64,000 bases of DNA from Pseudomonas sp. UBA1879 (GTDB taxonomy: Bacteria; Pseudomonadota; Gammaproteobacteria; Pseudomonadales; Pseudomonadaceae): contig NZ_DDHJ01000023.1 of the NCBI RefSeq assembly GCF_002338065.1, positions 85,174-149,173 of the forward strand, in the 5' to 3' direction. This document shows, one piece after another, positions 16,883-24,444 of this stretch (positions are counted from its first letter, which is position 1; every line of letters begins with the position of its first letter). Both the position numbers and the translations under genes were made by a program. The notes beneath the pieces are model-generated. The model did not search any database and had not been told where the DNA came from. It was given only the letters and a program-made list of their open reading frames with translations.

Positions 16883-19383
16883 CAGACGGACACCGTGCGC
16901 TGGCTGACGTCATCGACATGGGCGAAATGGCGCAGGGCCAAGCGGTCAGACACCTGGCCGCTGGTGTCGCCAATGTGTTGCAGCAGGTCCGCCAACCCAT
17001 CCAGCGCCGCTTTCACGCTGCTTTGACCAAACAAACCATTCTCCAGACAGCCCAGATCGAAGGCCGCCAGCCGTTGACGCAGCATGGCGAGGCTATTGTC
17101 CTGCGGCACGCCGAAGTCATCGTTCAAGCGCTTCACCGAACGCGTCACCAGCTTGAGCTGGAACAGCACGGCATGCGGGTTTTGTTCGTCCAGCAGCAAC
17201 AGGTCGAGAACCGGGATCATCTGCGGCAACGCCAGGTAGCGCGAGCGATACGTGATGCTGCTGTTGCCCAGTTCCAGCAGCCAGTCCAGGGCGTCCTGAT
17301 CGAATACCGCATCGCTGCGCAGAAACGCCGCCAGGCTGGTGCTGAGGAACTGCAAACGCTCGATGCGCCGTCCGATCATCAGGAAACGCCAGCCCTCATC
17401 GCGGGTCATGTCATCCAGCGCAAAACCGGACAAGGCCGCCAGCGACATCACCAAGCGGTTGAGGAAGTCCAGCAACTCGCCGAAGTCGGGTGTGTCGGTG
17501 TCCAGGCTCGCCGCTTCGCGCTGCAACTCCACCAACGCTTGCCAGTTTTCCCGAGACAACTTGCCGCGCACCTGAGACGCTGCCCACTGCAAACGCTGCA
17601 GATTGGAACGCAGGCTGAAGGGCCAGTCGTCGCCCAATAACGCGGCGAGCAATCGTTCGTGCAGCGCTTTCGGCTCCTTCTGATCTTCGCGCGGGACCAG
17701 ATTCAGACGCTCACCCAATTCGACAGCCGCTTGCAACGCCAACGGGTCATCGCCGTCGACGTAGCGCGCCAGCATGATTCGCAGCAGGCGCGCGCTGTCA
17801 TCGCAACGCTCGCAATAGCGACCGAACCAGAACAGGTTTTCCACAACACGCGACGGCAGATACGGATCGCGTCGAATCAGGTCATGCACGCCCAACGAAT
17901 GACGGCCCTTCCACGGCTCGCTGCCCTGCGTGCGCTCCCCCAGAATCCATGTGTCCTTACTGGCGCCGCCACGCTGCATCGATACCACGTCGGCATCAGC
18001 ATCCGCTGCCACACGCGTCAGCCCCCCCGGCAGCACGCGATAGCCATCAGCGGTCGCGACGGCATAAACCCGCATGCCAATGGCACGCGGTTGCAACTGT
18101 GCGTCGGCGCCCTGCCAGACCGGCGCGTGGGACAGCTGCGCGAGTTCCTGCGCCACATACGCGTAGGGTCGCGCCTGCATGCGGGCCGCCAAGGCCTGGC
18201 GCTGCTCGTCGTTCAGATCGCGGCCGAACACCGGCACGAAACTCTGTGAGGGAAAGGCCGGTTTGATCAGCAATTCCGGCATTTTTTCCAGCGCCTGCGC
18301 CAGGACGGGCGGCTCACCGCACCACCAGGTCGCTATGGACGGCAGCATCAGTTCATCGCCAAACAGGTGCTCATTGATCTTCGGCAGGAAACCCAGCAGC
18401 CCTGGCGACTCCAGCACGCCACTGCCCAAGGCGTTGGCGACCAATACGCGGCCCTGACGCACGGCTTCCAACAGGCCCGGGACACCCAAGGCCGAATCGG
18501 TGCGCAGTTCCAGCGGGTCGCAGAAGTCGTCGTCCAGACGCCGCATGATCGCGTGCACCCGACGCAGGCCGCTGAGGGTTTTCAGGTACACCGTGGCGTC
18601 ACGAACCGTGAGGTCGCTGCCTTCCACCAACGGATAGCCGAGCTGGCCGGCGAGGTACAGATGTTCGAAATAGCTCTCGTTGAAACGCCCCGGCGTCAGC
18701 AACACCACCAGCGGCACTTCGTTGCTGCTCGGCGCCTGGCGCGCGAGGGTTTCTTGCAGCGAACGGAAGAAGCCCGAGAGGTGCTGCACTTCCAGATCAC
18801 GATACAGCTCCGGAAACGCGCGGGAGACGATCAGCCGGTTTTCCAGGGCGTAACCGGCACCGGACGGTGCCTGTGTGCGGTCGGCGGTCACCCACCAGCG
18901 GCCATCGGGCGTGCGCGCCAAGTCCACGGCGTACACGTGCAGAAACGTCCCTTCCGGCGGTGTCACGCCTTGGCAGGGCCACAGAAAATTGTTGTGGCCA
19001 AAGACCAATTCGGCAGGCAAAAGACCTTCGGCGATCAGGTTCTGCGGGCCATACAGGTCGGCCAGCACGGCGTTGAGCAAACGCGCGCGCTGGGCGATGC
19101 CCGCTGCAAGCGGCTGCCATTCCTCGATCGGAATCAAATGCGGCACCAGGTCCAATTCCCATGGACGATCGGCGCCTTTCGGGTCGGCGTAGACGTTGTA
19201 CGTGACGCCATTCTCTTGAATCTGCCTGGCCAGCAACGCTTGCCGCTGGATCAACTGAGCGGGGGTGCTGCGTTGCAGATGCTCATAGAAGCGCAGCCAG
19301 TGCGGCCGAACCGCGCCGCTGACGTCGAGCATCTCGTGATAAGTGCCCGCAGAGAGCGGGTATCGGTCAAGCAGGTCGGGCAT
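16882..19383 (-). CDS. Circularly permuted ATP-grasp + alpha-E fusion protein
   Basis: This 833-residue fusion has a circularly permuted type-2 ATP-grasp domain (about residues 1-470, COG2308 type, with VFGHNNFLWPCQG, LVVLLTPGRFNESYFEH and LLIKPAFPSQSF) followed by an all-helical alpha-E domain (about 485-830, COG2307) that starts at LPSRVVENLFWFGRYCER. The two parts are separate genes in many bacteria and fused in pseudomonads. ATP-grasp ligases form amide bonds from a carboxylate via acyl phosphate; the natural substrates of this group are not established. I chose the ATG at 19383 over a TTG at 19401 because family homology begins at MPDLLDRY. It is coupled to the downstream transglutaminase gene. 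Confidence 0.9.
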   Translation of the reverse strand: MPDLLDRYPLSAGTYHEMLDVSGAVRPHWLRFYEHLQRSTPAQLIQRQALLARQIQENGVTYNVYADPKGADRPWELDLVPHLIPIEEWQPLAAGIAQRARLLNAVLADLYGPQNLIAEGLLPAELVFGHNNFLWPCQGVTPPEGTFLHVYAVDLARTPDGRWWVTADRTQAPSGAGYALENRLIVSRAFPELYRDLEVQHLSGFFRSLQETLARQAPSSNEVPLVVLLTPGRFNESYFEHLYLAGQLGYPLVEGSDLTVRDATVYLKTLSGLRRVHAIMRRLDDDFCDPLELRTDSALGVPGLLEAVRQGRVLVANALGSGVLESPGLLGFLPKINEHLFGDELMLPSIATWWCGEPPVLAQALEKMPELLIKPAFPSQSFVPVFGRDLNDEQRQALAARMQARPYAYVAQELAQLSHAPVWQGADAQLQPRAIGMRVYAVATADGYRVLPGGLTRVAADADADVVSMQRGGASKDTWILGERTQGSEPWKGRHSLGVHDLIRRDPYLPSRVVENLFWFGRYCERCDDSARLLRIMLARYVDGDDPLALQAAVELGERLNLVPREDQKEPKALHERLLAALLGDDWPFSLRSNLQRLQWAASQVRGKLSRENWQALVELQREAASLDTDTPDFGELLDFLNRLVMSLAALSGFALDDMTRDEGWRFLMIGRRIERLQFLSTSLAAFLRSDAVFDQDALDWLLELGNSSITYRSRYLALPQMIPVLDLLLLDEQNPHAVLFQLKLVTRSVKRLNDDFGVPQDNSLAMLRQRLAAFDLGCLENGLFGQSSVKAALDGLADLLQHIGDTSGQVSDRLALRHFAHVDDVSQRTVSV

Positions 19384-19515
19384 GGAAGGCTCGGCAGACA
19401 ACGAAAGAGGTCAGATTAGCGCAGACATCGTGACACCAGGCGGCTCGCTTCCCTGCGGCCGCTCTCTGAGCCAGTGGGTCCGATGCTTGCGATCGGACTC
19501 GCTGTCGGGGCCAGT

Positions 19516-22500
19516 TTATCGGTGCAAACGCAAATCCAGCGTCATGGGCATTTCATCGTTGAGGGACAGTGCAGGCACCGCGAGTTTGCCGGGCGTGTGG
19601 CCGATCCGGAAAAACCGCGACAGGCGCCGACTTTCGGCCTCGTTGGCGTTCACCGGCAAGGTTTCGTAGTTGCGCCCCCCAGGATGCGCGACATGATACT
19701 CGCAGCCGCCCAGCGAGCGATGCATCCACGTATCAAGAATGTCGAACACCAGCGGCGCATGCACTGGAATCATCGGCTGCAAGGCATTGAACGGCTGCCA
19801 GGCGCGATAACGCACGCCCGCCACAAACTCACCCACGCGACCGGTCGGCCGCAGCGGCACTGGCACACCGTTGCAGGTGAACATGTATCGCTGCGGCGGC
19901 AGCCCCGTGACTTTCAGCTGCAAACGCTCCAGCGACGAGTCCACGTAACGCACCGCACCGCCGGCCGCACCCTCCTCGCCCAGCACGTGCCAAGGCTCAA
20001 GCGCCTGCCGCAGCTCCAGCTCGATGCCGCTGACCGCGTAATCGCCGACTTTCGGAAAGCGAAACTCCAGATGCGCTGCAAACCACTCGGCGCGCAACGG
20101 GTAGCCAGCAGCGTTGAGCTCGACGATGACGTCGGCGAAATCCTGCTCGATGAAGTGCGGCAGCATGAACCGGTCGTGCAGTTCCGTGCCCCACCGCGCC
20201 AACTTGGCCGGCGCGTAAGGCTCACGCCAGAACCGCGCTACCAACGCGCGCAGCAACAATTGCTGGGCCAGACTCATCCGCGCATGGGGCGGCATCTCGA
20301 ACGCGCGCAACTCCAACAGGCCCAAACGTCCCGTCGCACCATCCGGCGAATACAGTTTGTCGATGCAAAATTCGGCGCGATGGGTGTTGCCCGTGACGTC
20401 GATCAGCAGGTTGCGCAACAGGCGATCCACCAACCACGGTGGGCATTCCTCCCCCGGTGCAGGCATTTGCGAGAAAGCGATTTCCAGCTCGTACAGCGAG
20501 TCGTTGCGCGCCTCATCGACGCGCGGCGCCTGAGACGTCGGCCCGATGAACAACCCGGAAAACAGGTACGACAACGACGGGTGGTTATGCCAGTAACTGA
20601 GCAGACTGCGCAGCAGATCAGGCCTGCGCAAGAAGGGCGAATCACCCGGCGTTGCCCCTCCGAGCACGAAGTGATTGCCGCCGCCGGTACCCGTGTGGCG
20701 CCCGTCGATCATGAATTTTTCAGTGGTCAGCCGGGTAAGGCGCGCCTGCTCATAGAGAAACTCGGTGCGCTCGACCAGTTCATCCCATGTGGACGAGGGT
20801 TGCACGTTAACTTCGATGACACCCGGGTCCGGCGTGATACGGAAATTAGCCAAACGTGGATCGCTCGGCGGCTCGTAGCCTTCCAGCAAGACCGGGCAAC
20901 GCAGCTCTTCCGCGGTGGCTTCGATGGCCGCGACCAGCTCGAGATACGCTTCGAGGGATTGCAGCGGCGGCATGAATAAATACAGCCGCCCGCCACGCGC
21001 TTCGGCGCTCAGCGCGGTGCGAGTCAGCCAGTCCGCCGACTCGTCGATCTTCGGCACTCGTTCGGCATCTGCGGCTACCTGCTCGGTAAGACGCCCGAGC
21101 TCGCTGTCGACGTCTGTGCGATCCGGCAAGTCAGGGAAGTCCTGATTGTGATCGGTAGGGTGGATGTAGGGGTATTCGGCGGCCTTGACCCATGGCTGCG
21201 AAGCCAGTGGCAGCCGATAGCCCAGCGGCGAATCCCCGGGCACCAGACGACAATGCTCGTCCCGCAAGAACCAGCGGCCGCTCTGCCAGCGATCATCGGC
21301 AGCGGTGCGCGCCAATGGCAGGACGTGGCCAATGACCTTGTCCAACCCTTGAGAAAACACCTTGGTCAGCCGCGCCCGTTCCAATTCATCGCTCAAACGC
21401 GAATCTTGGGCAGTGACGTTCTTCGGCAACGCCCCTTCGCGCCAGAGGTAGTAAAAATGGTCTTCATACGCCGGGAACACGTAGCGCGTCGGCAGTTTCA
21501 GGCGCTCGGCCACACTGCGCAGAAAACGTCCGGCCATCTCGCCGTCGGTGCCGTAGTCCCGGGTTTCATCAGCGATCAGCGCGTTATTGCGCCAGACCGG
21601 CTCACCGTCACGACGCCAGAAACAGTTCAACGACCAGCGCGGCAGTTGTTCGCCGGGATACCACTTGCCCTGCCCGAAATGCACGAGGCCCTGAGGCGCA
21701 TAATGCGTACGCATGCGCTGATACAGCTCAGCGGACAGCACGCGCTTTTTCGGGCCAAGCGCAGCGGTGTTCCATTCATCGCCGTCGCGGTCGTCGATGG
21801 ACACGAACGTCGGCTCACCGCCCATGGTCAGGCGGACGTCTTCGGCGATCAGGTCGTTGTCGATCTGTCGCCCCAGCGCCTGGATCTCCAGCCACTGCGC
21901 TTCGGTGTAGGGCTTGGTGACGCGCGGCGCTTCCCAAATGCGCTCTACGGACATGTCGTGACTGAACTCGGTGTCGCAGGGTTCGACCAGCCCGCTGATC
22001 GGCGCTGCCGAAGACGGCTCCGGGCTGCACGCCAATGGAATGTGCCCTTCACCTGCAAACAGGCCCGAGGTCGCGTCCAGTCCGACCCAGCCGGCGCCAG
22101 GCAAGTACACCTCACACCACGCGTGCAGATCCGTGAAATCCACATCAGTGCCCGAAGGCCCGTCCAGTGCTTGAACGTCGGCCTTGAGCTGAATCAGATA
22201 ACCCGACACGAAGCGCGCCGCCAACCCCAAATGACGCAACAACTGCACGAGCAGCCACGCAGAATCTCGGCAAGACCCGGAGGCGCTGTCCAGCGTGAAC
22301 TCGGGGGTTTGAATTCCCGGTTCCATGCGGATCAGGTAATTGATGTCGTTGGCCAGACGCTGATTGAGGTTCACCAAAAAGTCGATGGCCGGGATTGGCG
22401 TGCGGTCGATGCTGTCCAGGTACGCTTGAAATTTCGGGGTCAGCGCTAGCTTTTCCAGATACGGCAAAAGCTCGTGATGCTCCTCCTTGGCATACGTGAA

Positions 22501-22809
22501 CGGGATCTTGTCGGCATAGGGTTCGAGGAAAAAGTCGAACGGGTTGAACACCGCCATCTCGGCGACCAGATCAACCTCGACGCGAAACTCATCGGTCTTC
22601 TCAGGAAACACCAGACGCGCCAAGTAATTGCCCTGCGGGTCCTGTTGCCAGTTGATGAAGTGGTTCTCAGGCAGCACCTTCAGCGAATAGGACAGCACGC
22701 GGGTACGGCTATGCGCCGCCGGGCGCAGACGCACGATCTGCGGACCCAACTCGACCGCTCGTTCGTAGCGGTAATGCGTGACGTGGTGCAAGGCAATGTG
22801 AATCGACAC
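19516..22809 (-). CDS. Transglutaminase + DUF2126 (amidoligase-like) protein
   Basis: This 1097-residue protein joins an N-terminal transglutaminase domain (residues 1-290; triad Cys180 in GSCRDSAW, His229 in DLHAW, Asp245 in GLDAT) to a large DUF2126 domain (about 320-1097, COG4196). The latter includes the TMGGEPTFVSIDDRDGDEWN segment at its start and DGRHTGTGGGNHFVLGG, and has been proposed to resemble glutamine-synthetase-fold amidoligases. The start is GTG at 22809, preceded by AGGAGG, with homology beginning at once (SIHIALHHVTHYRYERA). It is first in a three-gene minus-strand cassette with the ATP-grasp/alpha-E and transglutaminase genes; the gap to the next gene is about 130 bp. Confidence 0.9.
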   Translation of the reverse strand: MSIHIALHHVTHYRYERAVELGPQIVRLRPAAHSRTRVLSYSLKVLPENHFINWQQDPQGNYLARLVFPEKTDEFRVEVDLVAEMAVFNPFDFFLEPYADKIPFTYAKEEHHELLPYLEKLALTPKFQAYLDSIDRTPIPAIDFLVNLNQRLANDINYLIRMEPGIQTPEFTLDSASGSCRDSAWLLVQLLRHLGLAARFVSGYLIQLKADVQALDGPSGTDVDFTDLHAWCEVYLPGAGWVGLDATSGLFAGEGHIPLACSPEPSSAAPISGLVEPCDTEFSHDMSVERIWEAPRVTKPYTEAQWLEIQALGRQIDNDLIAEDVRLTMGGEPTFVSIDDRDGDEWNTAALGPKKRVLSAELYQRMRTHYAPQGLVHFGQGKWYPGEQLPRWSLNCFWRRDGEPVWRNNALIADETRDYGTDGEMAGRFLRSVAERLKLPTRYVFPAYEDHFYYLWREGALPKNVTAQDSRLSDELERARLTKVFSQGLDKVIGHVLPLARTAADDRWQSGRWFLRDEHCRLVPGDSPLGYRLPLASQPWVKAAEYPYIHPTDHNQDFPDLPDRTDVDSELGRLTEQVAADAERVPKIDESADWLTRTALSAEARGGRLYLFMPPLQSLEAYLELVAAIEATAEELRCPVLLEGYEPPSDPRLANFRITPDPGVIEVNVQPSSTWDELVERTEFLYEQARLTRLTTEKFMIDGRHTGTGGGNHFVLGGATPGDSPFLRRPDLLRSLLSYWHNHPSLSYLFSGLFIGPTSQAPRVDEARNDSLYELEIAFSQMPAPGEECPPWLVDRLLRNLLIDVTGNTHRAEFCIDKLYSPDGATGRLGLLELRAFEMPPHARMSLAQQLLLRALVARFWREPYAPAKLARWGTELHDRFMLPHFIEQDFADVIVELNAAGYPLRAEWFAAHLEFRFPKVGDYAVSGIELELRQALEPWHVLGEEGAAGGAVRYVDSSLERLQLKVTGLPPQRYMFTCNGVPVPLRPTGRVGEFVAGVRYRAWQPFNALQPMIPVHAPLVFDILDTWMHRSLGGCEYHVAHPGGRNYETLPVNANEAESRRLSRFFRIGHTPGKLAVPALSLNDEMPMTLDLRLHR

Positions 22810-23186
22810 GGCGTGCCTCCTGCGAGCCTGGACGGTAGCGGAACCGCGCAAGACTTATGCCACCCTGGCAAGTCTGGTGCGTTCGGCGTTCATGATGCTC
22901 GGTGAGCTAAGCACCGCACCAACATTGCGCCAGCTTCGGCGGATGGTGCAAGGGTCGCACGGAAATGAGGCGGGTGAGCGTACTAATAACGGAAACCTCT
23001 CTGGCTGTCCGCTTAAGCGCCCAGCATCTTTACATAGCTTGTAGGATTCAATCCCGAAGAACCATCAGACCCTTCTTGATTGTCAGAGGAGGCATTTGCA
23101 GTGGCCAAGGCCATGGTAGCGTCGGTCAGACATTCGAAACCGGAGCATGGAAGCTCATTTCGCCCAACTGACCAAGGATGTCCTGC
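22810..23186. other. Divergent intergenic region before the T6SS island
   Basis: This 377-bp gap must carry the promoter of the transglutaminase cassette (minus) and of the PAAR-vgrG unit (plus). Its base composition is visibly less GC-rich than flanking genes, marking the left edge of the accessory island. I see no clear promoter hexamers, tRNA or attachment repeats. Confidence 0.4.
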
Positions 23187-23441
23187 ATGCGCCCCATTGT
23201 TGTCCTGAATGACGCCACCACCGCAGGGGGGCGCGTTGTCGAAGGCGCTCCCTCGACTTTTTTGCATGATATGAACGTCGCGCGTCTGGGAGATGCCGTC
23301 TTGTGCCCTCACGGCCCCTGCAGAATTTCCAGTGGCGACGGTTCGCTGCTGATTGATGACAGGCCGGTAGCGCGTGACGGCGACTCGCTCGACTGTGGTG
23401 CGACGCTGAGTGCCACTTACACCGACCTCACCATTGGCTAG
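23187..23441 (+). CDS. PAAR-domain type VI spike tip protein
   Basis: PAAR proteins cap the VgrG spike of the type VI secretion system and sharpen it or carry cargo. This one is 84 residues, a bare PAAR domain with the start VVLNDATTAGG, repeated turns (NVARLGDAV, RPVARDGDSL) and the metal-binding Cys/His in VLCPHGPC and LDCGATL. AAGGA lies eight bases before the ATG at 23187; an in-frame ATG at 23178 overlaps that site and is less likely. No extra effector domain is attached, so it would serve the VgrG and phospholipase encoded downstream. Confidence 0.88.
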   Translation: MRPIVVLNDATTAGGRVVEGAPSTFLHDMNVARLGDAVLCPHGPCRISSGDGSLLIDDRPVARDGDSLDCGATLSATYTDLTIG

Positions 23442-23449
23442 AGGGCGGA

Positions 23450-24412
23450 ATGAAAAAATCATTCCTCCAGCGCCTGACCGGCGCCCAACCGCTTCCAGAA
23501 ATCCTGCAAACCTACCAGCCGGCACGCTATGGCCGGTGCATCTACGATCGCATTTCAGAAAAGCGTCTGCGCGAAGAAGACAGGGAGCGCCAAAGACAAC
23601 AGTACCTGCCCCAAGGCAACTACGACACTGGAGCGGTCGCGATTCAGAACGTATGGACCTGGCTGCCGGATGGTTCGCTGAGCGGTAAAGCCTGTGCCAG
23701 CGATCTATCCAATCTGGGATGGGGTCGCACGCATGACCTGCGCTTGATCATCGGACAAGGGGTACGCCGTCCTTTGCGCCAACTCGAAACCACCTCGACA
23801 GCCAGGCCGTCGGTTGACCCCACTGAACGTGCAATCGAGTTGCTGCACGCCACTGTCCGCAACTGTGCGCTGCTTTCAGAGAACCAGGACTGGAGCAGGA
23901 CCGAAGTGCATCTGCCCGTTCCCTCTGGCGTTGATGAAATGGTCTGGTTCGAAAGCGTCGTGGCCTCATGGCCCGAGGATCAGATGCCCGCGTGGGGATT
24001 CCACGTGAGTCACCACGCTCCTGGAGAGTGGCTACGGACTTGGCTCACAAAGCCAACTACTGCATCGAACGCGCTGTGCCTGAGCATTGACAGCCGGGTC
24101 AACCAGCTCATGAATGCACAGGCAACTGCAAACGAGGTATTAGGCGAGGCGGTCTCGCTGATCGCCCTGTGTCGCCTTCCGCCAGCGAATGCCCCAGCAC
24201 CGCACGACCATAGCGCCGTAGTCCCGAAGGACATCCCTGGCGCTAACCCCTCTGCGCACGTGAACAGGCTCAGCGCCGACGTCAGCCCCATCGCTGGTGA
24301 ATGGGTCCGCCTCGCACTGACCGTGCTGACCGCCCGTACCGAGAACGACCCTGCGTACAAGACGTTACACCTCTTCACCACAAACTCGCCCCCCGGATGG
24401 ACGATCAACTGA
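23450..24412 (+). CDS. Unrecognised protein of the vgrG island
   Basis: I do not recognise a family for this 320-residue protein. It starts eight bases after the PAAR stop (GGGCGGA before the ATG) and ends 32 bases before the vgrG start, so it belongs to the same transcript. It has no signal peptide or membrane helix, a charged N-terminal segment (EKRLREEDRERQRQQYLPQG), a tryptophan-rich middle and a segment NEVLGEAVSLIALCRL faintly like thiolase-fold proteins. No DUF4123, Eag or other known adaptor motif is evident. Its position suggests a chaperone or adaptor that loads the phospholipase onto VgrG/PAAR, but this is inference from gene order only. Confidence 0.7.
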   Translation: MKKSFLQRLTGAQPLPEILQTYQPARYGRCIYDRISEKRLREEDRERQRQQYLPQGNYDTGAVAIQNVWTWLPDGSLSGKACASDLSNLGWGRTHDLRLIIGQGVRRPLRQLETTSTARPSVDPTERAIELLHATVRNCALLSENQDWSRTEVHLPVPSGVDEMVWFESVVASWPEDQMPAWGFHVSHHAPGEWLRTWLTKPTTASNALCLSIDSRVNQLMNAQATANEVLGEAVSLIALCRLPPANAPAPHDHSAVVPKDIPGANPSAHVNRLSADVSPIAGEWVRLALTVLTARTENDPAYKTLHLFTTNSPPGWTIN

Positions 24413-24444
24413 TCGCCCTATTCACATCGCTGGAGTACTCAGTT

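Noticed and set aside
19474..20979. 501-codon plus-strand frame opposite the DUF2126 gene
   Set aside because: Antisense shadow of a conserved gene with an Arg/Gln/His-rich composition.
23013..23114. Minus-strand 33-codon frame ending SYVKMLGA before the PAAR gene
   Set aside because: It reads like a protein C terminus, but it has no ribosome binding site and no family could be named; too weak to annotate.
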